Below, one piece after another: positions 17,165-22,892 of a stretch of DNA of 22,892 nucleotides. The translations under genes were made by a program, and so were the position numbers. The notes beneath the pieces are model-generated. The model saw only the letters and a program-made list of their open reading frames with translations. It did no database searches and was not told the DNA's origin. This DNA comes from an uncultured Lachnobacterium sp. (GTDB lineage Bacteria > Bacillota > Clostridia > Lachnospirales > Lachnospiraceae): NCBI GenBank assembly GCA_900543445.1, contig UQRC01000038.1, forward strand, positions 1-22,892, given 5' to 3'. Every line of letters begins with the position of its first letter. Position 1 is the first letter of the stretch.

Positions 17165-18907
17165 TTATTCATCATCCTCTTCGTAAGCTACCCGCCGCAC
17201 TTCCTCGACTGTGGTAATTCCCCTGAGTGCATACTCCACTGCACTCATACGAAGCGTTTTCATTCCATGCTTTCGTGCAATCTCCTCCAACACGTCCGCA
17301 TTCTCACCCCTGTTGATCGCCTGTCTTAAATCGGAGGTAATCGGCATGATCTCATAGACACCGATTCGTCCGAAATAGCCGGTTCCGCCGCAGCGGACGC
17401 ACTCTTTGTGCCCCGGGGTGCGCACCTGGATGCGTTTCGGGCTGCCTGCAAAGCCAAGCGTTTTTTTCTCATCTTCTGTTGCGTCCCTTACCACGCCGCA
17501 CGCCGGACAGACGCGCCGTACCAGACGCTGCGCGATCACACCGACCACAGAGTCTGCGATCAGATAATTTTCCACTCCCATATCCGCCAGACGCGTGATC
17601 GTGTTGGCAGAACTGTTGGTATGTAAGGTACTGACAACCAGATGGCCGGTGATCGATGCCTTGACCGCGATCTCCGCCGTCTCCTGATCTCGGATCTCTC
17701 CGATCATAATGATATCCGGATCCTGACGCAGAATCGAACGAAGCGCGCTGCCGAAGGTCAGCCCCGCCTTCTCGTTTACCTGCACCTGATTGACACCGTT
17801 TAGATTGGCCTCAACCGGATCCTCAACCGTGATAATATTGACACCTTCCACGTTCAGCTCACTGAGTGCTGTATAAAGCGTGGTGGACTTACCGCTTCCG
17901 GTCGGTCCCGTTACCAGAATCAGACCGTTCGGATGGCTTAGGATACGATTGAATTTTTCCAATTCGTCATCCGGGAATCCTAAATCCCTTTTATCCATGG
18001 TAAGCGCTTTCTTCTGCGCAAGTCGCATAACGACTTTCTCACCGTAAACCGTCGGGAGAATGGATACTCTGATATCGTACTCCTGTCTGTCGACAATACT
18101 TGTCGCTCGTCCGTCCTGCGGACGGCGCTTCTCGGATATATCAAGTCCGCTGACGATCTTGATTCGTGCGATCAAAGCCGCATGCAGACCGATATCGTGC
18201 CGCATCGCTTCATGCAGCACTCCATCGACACGGAACCGGATGCGTACCTGATTTTCCATCGGTTCAATATGGATATCGCTGGCTCGTTTATGGACTGCCT
18301 GTTCGATGATCTGCGCGAGAAGCTTAACGATCGGTGCCTGCTGCACGCTGCTTTCTTCGCCGCTCCCCGGTTCGACTGCCGCCTTTGCCTTGGCCTGTTC
18401 TTCACGCTCTCTTGTGTACTGTTCCGCCACTCGGAGTGCTTCCGCGTTGCCGTAATACCGGTCGATCGCCGCAGCAATATCACTTGTCGCGGCCACATAC
18501 CGTTCTACCTGACAGCCCGTGATGATCGAAATATCGTCCATCGCGCGGATATCCAGCGGATCGCTCATCGCCACTTTAAGGAGATTCGGATTCTTCTCAT
18601 TAAACTGAAAAGGGATCAGCATATACTTTCGAAGAACGGACTCTTCGACCAGTCTGATGATCTCTTCCGGGATTCGGATCGTCGATAAATCAATGCTCTC
18701 GATCTTCAGCTGCATTTTCAGTGCATCCATGATCTGTTTCTCATCGGTCATGCCCAGATCAATCAACACGACACCGAGACGATATCCTTTTTTTTCGGTT
18801 TTCTGTATCTGTAAAGCCTGCATCAGTTGATCCTGTGTAATGACCCCGGCATCCACAAGCAGATCGCCCAATCGCTTCTTTCGGCTTCCCCCCACTAAGT
18901 TATCCAT
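17165..18907 (-). CDS. pilB: PilB extension ATPase with N-terminal MshEN c-di-GMP-binding domain
   Basis: A 580-residue cytoplasmic ATPase that drives pilus polymerisation. ATG 18907 is preferred because AGGGGG stands 4 nt upstream; in-frame ATGs at 18922 and 18943 lack such a site. Residues 12-35 and 43-66 form two copies of the MshEN motif (RLGxxLxxxG, then LxxALxxQ), known to bind c-di-GMP in MshE and some PilB proteins. Then come SDIHIEPMENQVRIRFRVDG (210-229), Walker A GPTGSGKST (334-342), Asp box ITVEDPVE (359-366), Walker B DIIMIGEIRD (398-407), His box GHLVVSTLHT (421-430), and a zinc tetracysteine site CPAC (467-470) and CVRC (503-506). Nothing is missing. It is the first gene of the locus, behind promoter 18995-19023. 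Confidence 0.97.
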   Translation of the reverse strand: MDNLVGGSRKKRLGDLLVDAGVITQDQLMQALQIQKTEKKGYRLGVVLIDLGMTDEKQIMDALKMQLKIESIDLSTIRIPEEIIRLVEESVLRKYMLIPFQFNEKNPNLLKVAMSDPLDIRAMDDISIITGCQVERYVAATSDIAAAIDRYYGNAEALRVAEQYTREREEQAKAKAAVEPGSGEESSVQQAPIVKLLAQIIEQAVHKRASDIHIEPMENQVRIRFRVDGVLHEAMRHDIGLHAALIARIKIVSGLDISEKRRPQDGRATSIVDRQEYDIRVSILPTVYGEKVVMRLAQKKALTMDKRDLGFPDDELEKFNRILSHPNGLILVTGPTGSGKSTTLYTALSELNVEGVNIITVEDPVEANLNGVNQVQVNEKAGLTFGSALRSILRQDPDIIMIGEIRDQETAEIAVKASITGHLVVSTLHTNSSANTITRLADMGVENYLIADSVVGVIAQRLVRRVCPACGVVRDATEDEKKTLGFAGSPKRIQVRTPGHKECVRCGGTGYFGRIGVYEIMPITSDLRQAINRGENADVLEEIARKHGMKTLRMSAVEYALRGITTVEEVRRVAYEEDDE

Positions 18908-18926
18908 GTTTCCCCCTAACATGTAT

Positions 18927-18975
18927 ATCAGGTCACCATACAAGACCTGATGACCTGCCTATACACACGCAGGTT
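18927..18975 (-). promoter_or_regulatory. Leader hairpins of the pilB transcript
   Basis: In transcript order: ACCTGC (18974-18969) pairs with GCAGGT (18958-18953), then ATCAGGTC (18951-18944) pairs with GACCTGAT (18934-18927), a perfect 8-bp stem with a 9-nt loop. CAGGTC occurs twice (18957-18952 and 18949-18944), so either copy can pair with the last GACCTG, which makes the two hairpins partly exclusive. The second stem ends about 10 nt before the AGGGGG ribosome site. Confidence 0.55.
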
Positions 18976-18978
18976 TCT

Positions 18979-19026
18979 CTATTGCATAACAACTATTATA
19001 ATTTTTTCAACAACATAATGCAATAG
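18979..19026. repeat. 9-bp dyad bracketing the pilB promoter
   Basis: CTATTGCAT (18979-18987) and ATGCAATAG (19018-19026) are exact reverse complements, 39 bp centre to centre. One half-site contains the -35 box; the other lies around the start of transcription. The layout fits two operator half-sites of a regulator, or a stem in RNA from further upstream. No known regulator consensus is recognised. Confidence 0.6.
18995..19023 (-). promoter_or_regulatory. SigA-type promoter of the pilus locus (pilB)
   Basis: On the minus strand, -35 TTGCAT (complement of 19018-19023) and a perfect -10 TATAAT (complement of 18995-19000) are 17 nt apart. Transcription would start near 18988, giving an ~80-nt leader to the pilB ATG. 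It is the best promoter seen for the whole pilus locus. Confidence 0.75.
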
Positions 19027-19079
19027 TGTAAACCTCAATTTGTACTTTTTTGTGCAATTTATTTCAACTTGTCTCAAAT

Positions 19080-19124
19080 AAAGTGTGCGCTTGCCGCACG
19101 CTTTCGCGCGCGAGCGGTACGCTC
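19080..19124 (-). terminator. GC-rich hairpins after the carboxypeptidase gene, possible terminator
   Basis: AAAGTGTGCG (19080-19089) and CGCACGCTTT (19095-19104) form a 10-bp stem with one G-T pair and a 5-nt loop. On the minus strand it is followed by ATTTGAG, a weak T-rich tail. Next to it, GAGCG/CGCTC (19112-19124) forms a second small hairpin, and GCGCGCG lies between them. The stretch is much more GC-rich than the AT-rich DNA on its left. It may terminate the carboxypeptidase transcript about 100 nt after its stop. Confidence 0.4.
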
Positions 19125-19174
19125 AGGCATAAACTTCATTTCCGTAAGCTGTGCATCCCCGCGGAGCGTTTTTT

Positions 19175-19201
19175 AATCATAGGAAGGAATTTCCTATGAT
19201 T
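19175..19201. repeat. 11-bp inverted repeat next to the carboxypeptidase stop
   Basis: AATCATAGGAA (19175-19185) and TTCCTATGATT (19191-19201) are exact reverse complements with a 5-nt loop, 3 nt after the stop codon. On the minus strand it is followed by AAAAAAC, not by T residues, so it is not a standard terminator for the gene; it may protect the 3' end of the message. Confidence 0.6.
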
Positions 19202-19204
19202 GAT

Positions 19205-20650
19205 TTAAGAAATCGCTTTCGTGATCTTTAAAACAACATTCTTGTTTTTTAAAAATTCTGTCTTATATTCATAGTAAGAACAAGGCGCCCAGGTCTTTCC
19301 GACTTCGATCGTAATCGACGGGATTCCAAGCAGATACATCACATATTCCCGGTACTGTCCTCCCGGAGATTTCGTCTTTGAGGACTCCGGCGCCGCTATA
19401 TAATTCGTTTCCCTTTTTGCGATCTGATACATGGTTTTTGTATCTTTCGCGATTTTCTTTGATGAACAGCTTCCGTATATAATCCGCCCCATGGCATGAT
19501 AATTGATCACGCCCTGCAGCTTCTGTTTCGTTTTCAATTTCACCGTGAGCGCAGCGATAGCCCGCGATTCCGGCTCGCTCAATGCCTTTTTCCCCGAATA
19601 GCCTTCTGCCCCCTTTGTGCCGCCGGAAACAAATTTCTTAATCGGGAAGTTGCGGTTCAGATCGACGCCCCGCGCATTGGATTTCCATCTTGCATAAGAT
19701 TTCTGCGAGATTTCGACACCATCCGGATTGGCCATCACTACATAGTGAATCTGTGTGTTTTCCAAGACATCCGCCGGCTTCATGCCGCCGATCATACAAT
19801 TGTAATTACTCAGGTAATACTCAATTTCCTGCATCAGCACTGCCGCACAGATATACTCGCGGGCATGCAGCGTTCCCACAACCAGAACCGAAGAATCCGC
19901 ATCCGGGCTGCCGATGGTAAAATCGTAGAGGCTGTGCCCCTTCACCGATGAACCGATCTCCGTCATTTCACAATAATCGCTGTATTTGTTTTTCAACATT
20001 TTCATCTGCTGCTTCATCTGCGCATAGGCATACTTTTGCGATGCGATCTTTACGATTGCCGCATTGGAAAAGTCGATCGTTGCTGCCTCTCCCTCCTGAT
20101 CAAGAGTATTGTATGCAACGATTTTGTAATGATAGTTCTTTCCTTCCTTGATTTTCTTATCGGTATAGGAAGGCTTCTCTGCCGTCGCAAGCTCATGGTA
20201 TGCTCCGCTCCCCTGCTTACGGTAGATCGTATAGGCGGCGGCGTTCTCACATGCATTCCACTCGATTTTAACTTTTGTCTGAGTCTGTGACGTTGTACGA
20301 AGTCCGGTAATCTTTGACGGAATCGGGACGGACTGATCCGCACCATCCTGATTCATGCCATCCTGATTTGCGCTATCCTGATTTGTGCTATTCTGATCCG
20401 TGCTATTCTGATTTGTGCCATCCTGATTCGCGCCATCCTGATTTGTGCCATCCTGATTTGTGCCGTCCTGATTCGCGCCATTTTGATTTGCTCCATTTTG
20501 ATTTGTGCCATTCTGATCCGCAGCTTCCTGCAGATTTTCTTTTTGCAAATGAATTTCTTCCTGCAGCGGTTTCTGTGCTGCATAAACCGGCTGCACTTGC
20601 AACAACATGGTTGCAGCAAGTACTGAACATAAGATCTTTGTTCTTTTCAC
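19205..20650 (-). CDS. Secreted M14 zinc carboxypeptidase with FnIII domain and pentapeptide repeat
   Basis: A 481-residue exported metallopeptidase, expected to remove C-terminal residues from peptides outside the cell, possibly from peptidoglycan stems as in gamma-D-glutamyl-diamino acid peptidases. The start is GTG 20650 behind AGAGGAAG. Parts: signal peptide (1-24, ending VYA); 12 imperfect pentapeptides of the type NQ(D/N)G(T/A) at 45-104; a fibronectin-III-like domain from 111 to about 195 (KITGLRTTSQTQTKVKIEW, YTIYRKQGSGAY, YHYKIVAYN); and an M14 domain from about 205. Zinc ligands are in HAREY (about 261-265) and YHAMG (about 384); the substrate/active-site motif is VDLNRNFP (about 329); the catalytic Glu is in SITIEVG (about 445-450). 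All are intact. It lies 114 nt after the HAD gene and probably shares its transcript. Confidence 0.92.
   Translation of the reverse strand: MKRTKILCSVLAATMLLQVQPVYAAQKPLQEEIHLQKENLQEAADQNGTNQNGANQNGANQDGTNQDGTNQDGANQDGTNQNSTDQNSTNQDSANQDGMNQDGADQSVPIPSKITGLRTTSQTQTKVKIEWNACENAAAYTIYRKQGSGAYHELATAEKPSYTDKKIKEGKNYHYKIVAYNTLDQEGEAATIDFSNAAIVKIASQKYAYAQMKQQMKMLKNKYSDYCEMTEIGSSVKGHSLYDFTIGSPDADSSVLVVGTLHAREYICAAVLMQEIEYYLSNYNCMIGGMKPADVLENTQIHYVVMANPDGVEISQKSYARWKSNARGVDLNRNFPIKKFVSGGTKGAEGYSGKKALSEPESRAIAALTVKLKTKQKLQGVINYHAMGRIIYGSCSSKKIAKDTKTMYQIAKRETNYIAAPESSKTKSPGGQYREYVMYLLGIPSITIEVGKTWAPCSYYEYKTEFLKNKNVVLKITKAIS
20339..20518 (-). repeat. 12-copy 15-bp tandem repeat inside the carboxypeptidase gene
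   Basis: Twelve in-frame 15-bp units with 1-5 changes each, coding DQNGT, NQNGA, NQDGT, NQNST, NQDGM and like pentapeptides. The repeat period is a multiple of three and lacks stops in several frames, which explains long open frames on both strands here. It forms a hydrophilic stalk between the signal peptide and the FnIII domain; copy number is likely to vary between strains. Confidence 0.95.
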
Positions 20651-20764
20651 TTTTCCAACTTCCTCTCGTTGTATTTCCCCTGCATTTTGTAAATTCTTCC
20701 TTTGTCTCCTTTGATAAGTTTTGCTCCGCTCACAGGCGGACAGTTCCCGGCTGTGGGTGTAAAA

Positions 20765-21547
20765 CTATATCAAATGGTAATGCAGCATCGCGTTGCGGAT
20801 TCCATCCTCATGGATATCAGTGGTAACAAACTCTGCTGCCTCCTTCGGTGGCTGCGTCGCATTTCCCATCGCGATACCATGACCCACATATGCAAGCATG
20901 TCCAGATCATTCACACTGTCACCGATTGCATATGTCTCCTCACGCGACACTCCAAGATACTTACAAAGCCACTCGATTCCGGTCGCCTTGGACGTTCCCT
21001 TCGGCACACACTCCACAACATTTCCTTCATGTTCAAGAAAATCAAAGTCATTCCCAAGTTCTACCTTAATCCGGTCATAATCGGTATCCGGAAGCACATC
21101 CGCAGAAAACTTGTTGATCCGGATATCCGATGTATATGTTTTCAAAAGCTTAGCACTTTTTCCCATCTCCTCAAACAGATAGATCACATACGGATCATCC
21201 TCGAATCCATGCTCATCGATCCAATGGTAGTCCGGTCCCTCGAGCACCACCGGCATATGGCATTCCTTCAGTATTCGGATCACCTTCTCCGTCAGCTCCG
21301 GTGACAAAATATTCTCATACACAATTTTCCCATCCAGCTCGACATGATTGCCGCAAGCCGCAAGGATTCCATCAAATCCGACATCCAGAAGCTTCTTATC
21401 ACGGATGTTGCCACGTGCCCGCCCGCTGCACAGGAAAATCTTGTGACCATTCTGCTGTGCCTGCTTTAAGGTCTCAATTGTTCCGTCCGGGATCTGCATG
21501 TTTTCATCCCACAAAGTTCCATCTATATCAAAAAAAATTAAAGCCAT
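20765..21547 (-). CDS. Cof-type HAD-IIB family sugar-phosphatase-like hydrolase
   Basis: A 260-residue cytosolic phosphatase of the haloacid dehalogenase superfamily, Cof subfamily. Start ATG 21547 behind GGGAGAG. Motif I is FFDIDGT (nucleophile Asp7, acid/base Asp9); motif II is FLCSGR (Ser41); motif III Lys is in PKGTSKATGI (about 183-191); motif IV is AIGDSVNDLDML (Asp210, Asp214). A long C2B cap sits between motifs II and III. Members act on small phosphorylated metabolites (sugar phosphates, pyridoxal phosphate, FMN); the substrate cannot be told from sequence. It is the first gene of a probable two-gene unit with the carboxypeptidase. There is no visible link to pili. Confidence 0.93.
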   Translation of the reverse strand: MALIFFDIDGTLWDENMQIPDGTIETLKQAQQNGHKIFLCSGRARGNIRDKKLLDVGFDGILAACGNHVELDGKIVYENILSPELTEKVIRILKECHMPVVLEGPDYHWIDEHGFEDDPYVIYLFEEMGKSAKLLKTYTSDIRINKFSADVLPDTDYDRIKVELGNDFDFLEHEGNVVECVPKGTSKATGIEWLCKYLGVSREETYAIGDSVNDLDMLAYVGHGIAMGNATQPPKEAAEFVTTDIHEDGIRNAMLHYHLI

Positions 21548-21610
21548 GATTCTCTCCCTGTTCTCTTTTTTCTCACGTCTTTGCGCTTATGACGTTTCGT
21601 TTTCATTCAT

Positions 21611-21637
21611 AAAACAAGCCGTGTTTCCACGGCTTGT
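21611..21637 (-). terminator. Intrinsic terminator of the PD-(D/E)XK gene
   Basis: ACAAGCCGTG (21614-21623) and CACGGCTTGT (21628-21637) form a perfect 10-bp stem with a 4-nt loop; on the minus strand it is followed by TTTATG. It lies 11 nt after the stop at 21649, so it ends that transcript before the HAD gene. Confidence 0.85.
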
Positions 21638-21648
21638 CTCATATTGTA

Positions 21649-22584
21649 TTATACTAACTCCAGTTCTCTTCCTTCGAGGATCAAGTTCACGTCCTCAATG
21701 CTTTTTCCCGTCGAAGTAGCGATCAATTCTGGTGAAAGTCCATTCTTGTTCATAATTCGAATAATATTAGCCTCACCTTCTGCTCTTCCTTCTGCTATAC
21801 CTTTTGCTCTTCCTTCCGCTATACCTTGTTCTCTGCCTTCCTTTATTGCAATCTTCTTGGCTGCATTTACATCTTTCTCGATTTCATCTTTCATCAATTC
21901 TCTTAATGCTTCGCACATCGTTGACTCCCTCCTGATTTCTTCATACAGTTCATAATTAGCACGTACACTTGCCTGTAACACTGCATCAACATTTTGCTTT
22001 TCTCTTGGACTGCATAGTTCTTCCGTCTCCTTTAAAAATCCCTTAACATCTTCTTTTTTAGCTTTCGCAGACAATACTTTAAGACTTTTATGTCCTTCCC
22101 GCCTCAATTGCTTCATTACAACTATCTGAACAGGGAACGGAAGATTACAAATATAATAGATTCCTGCGTATTTTTCTTCTATTTTATGCCCTTGCTGCGC
22201 CAATGTCAAAAACAATTTTCTCGGATAGGACTCCCTGAATATTGAAACTGTAAGTTCCTCAATCGGTATCTGATCAACATGTTTTCCATACCCCTTGTAA
22301 AGACAAGCATATCCAATCGTCTTGTAAAAATCGTCAATCGTCAGATTATCCTCCGGACTCTTATACTCGATCACATTATATTGTCGCATAATATGACCAA
22401 TCTCGTTTTTAATTTTCATTCCTCTATTCGGTTCTTTAATAATCAGAAGATCAATCCGGATCGGTTCTTTGCTGAGATTATATTCCCTCGTGAACTCCAA
22501 ATGTTCAATATCTTCCTGTAGTTCCAATTCAGTTGCTGCATAGAATGCAGGGTGCCACTGAATCTTTTCTGGTGTTTCTCCCAA
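21649..22584 (-). CDS. PD-(D/E)XK nuclease-fold protein of the Rpn/transposase-like group
   Basis: A 311-residue protein if started at TTG 22584, which has GGAGGA 6 nt upstream; an in-frame ATG at 22635 has no ribosome site and would add 17 atypical residues. The N-terminal ETPEKIQWHPAFYAATELEL is typical of this Clostridia family. The nuclease signature is IRIDLLII (Asp45) and NVIEYKSP (Glu73, Lys75), followed by DFYKTIGYACLYKG. The C-terminal part (about 240-275) carries the repeated EGR-Q/K-GIAEGR pattern and then a small helical end (LSPELIATSTGKSIEDVNLIL). Such proteins relate to recombination-promoting Rpn nucleases and PD-(D/E)XK transposase-family proteins, and are often wrongly named isopropylmalate dehydrogenase. 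Its target is unknown. It is a stand-alone gene with its own promoter and terminator. Confidence 0.85.
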   Translation of the reverse strand: MGETPEKIQWHPAFYAATELELQEDIEHLEFTREYNLSKEPIRIDLLIIKEPNRGMKIKNEIGHIMRQYNVIEYKSPEDNLTIDDFYKTIGYACLYKGYGKHVDQIPIEELTVSIFRESYPRKLFLTLAQQGHKIEEKYAGIYYICNLPFPVQIVVMKQLRREGHKSLKVLSAKAKKEDVKGFLKETEELCSPREKQNVDAVLQASVRANYELYEEIRRESTMCEALRELMKDEIEKDVNAAKKIAIKEGREQGIAEGRAKGIAEGRAEGEANIIRIMNKNGLSPELIATSTGKSIEDVNLILEGRELELV

Positions 22585-22700
22585 TACACTTCCTCCATTT
22601 CCGAATACAAACAGACTTCCCCATTGTCCTAGCATTCTTAAATATTCATTTGTTTTGTGATTTTAAAAGCATGATTCTATGACATTTGAATTAACTTGCT

Positions 22701-22723
22701 TTCTGTGTCAGTTCACCACAGAA
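22701..22723. repeat. 7-bp inverted repeat in the leader of the PD-(D/E)XK gene
   Basis: TTCTGTG (22701-22707) and CACAGAA (22717-22723) are exact reverse complements with a 9-nt spacer, about 40 bp downstream of the predicted -10 box. It could be an operator or a small leader hairpin; no known consensus is recognised. Confidence 0.4.
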
Positions 22724-22761
22724 TATGATAAATATGTATTAGATTGTTATGCTTTGACGCT

Positions 22762-22790
22762 ATTCTAGCACATCCCTTTACTCTTGGCAA
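22762..22790 (-). promoter_or_regulatory. SigA-type promoter of the PD-(D/E)XK gene
   Basis: On the minus strand, -35 TTGCCA (complement of 22785-22790), a 17-nt spacer and -10 TAGAAT (complement of 22762-22767). Transcription would start near 22755, giving a leader of about 170 nt to the TTG start. The remaining sequence up to 22892 shows no gene or structure I can support. Confidence 0.75.
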
Positions 22791-22892
22791 TAAATTCGGG
22801 TTTGCCGCGCTCAGATTTGATTTAAACGGACGATACTGGATATAAGATATTCTACGAAAATTAGCAGTAAGTTTGTCTATAAACGACGGACT

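Noticed and set aside
20339..20518. Regular short repeats that could be taken for a CRISPR array
   Set aside because: The unit is 15 bp with no spacers, is in frame inside a clear protein gene and codes a pentapeptide stalk; no cas genes are near.
20314..20826. Long open frames on the plus strand and other minus-strand frames over the carboxypeptidase repeat
   Set aside because: They exist only because the 15-bp repeat lacks stops in several frames; the translations are repetitive (HPDLC- and MAQIR-like) with no ribosome site.
21649..22635. 3-isopropylmalate dehydrogenase
   Set aside because: Relatives of this protein often carry that name, but it has no dehydrogenase motif; the Asp...Glu-x-Lys pattern and the tail fit a PD-(D/E)XK protein.

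Overview
The window reads as a chromosomal segment of a low-to-mid GC, single-membrane (monoderm) Firmicute, most likely a Lachnospiraceae-type Clostridium. Evidence: a groES-groEL operon behind a CIRCE/HrcA operator; a type IV pilus locus with no secretin (PilQ) or PilP gene; a DUF5057-type giant secreted protein; and a Clostridia-type PD-(D/E)XK protein with a Gly/Arg/Glu-repeat tail. The genus is not fixed by anything I can see. Every gene I can support lies on the minus strand, so transcription runs from high to low coordinates.

Layout from right to left: (i) 22.9-21.6 kb, a PD-(D/E)XK nuclease-fold gene with its own promoter and terminator; (ii) 21.5-19.2 kb, a Cof-type HAD phosphatase and a secreted M14 zinc carboxypeptidase with a fibronectin-III domain and a 12-unit pentapeptide repeat; (iii) 19.0-1.8 kb, a type IV pilus locus in the order pilB, pilT, pilC, major pilin, pilD, pilM, pilN, pilO, PilV/GspI-like pilin, giant PilX/GspK-like pilin, GspH-like pilin, PilW/GspJ-like pilin, and a 1460-residue secreted protein; (iv) 1.7-0 kb, groES and the first ~415 codons of groEL, cut by the window edge.

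How the parts fit: PilB (extension ATPase, with an apparent c-di-GMP-binding N-domain) and PilT (retraction ATPase) would drive the platform PilC. PilM/N/O would form the alignment subcomplex. PilD would process the five prepilins. Four minor pilins, matching the H-I-J-K set of type II secretion, could form a tip-initiation complex. Of these, the 742-residue K-like pilin lacks Glu5, as GspK does. The large last gene, which carries an EF-hand-like loop, is a candidate tip or surface adhesin comparable in position and logic, though not in proven homology, to PilY1.

Most notable points: the PilM/PilN junction looks frame-broken and the PilN remnant has no membrane segment; the intergenic regions around the major pilin and before pilM are unusually rich in nested inverted repeats; the pilB promoter is bracketed by a perfect dyad and followed by a leader with mutually exclusive hairpins; and a perfect 13-bp dyad overlaps the groES promoter.
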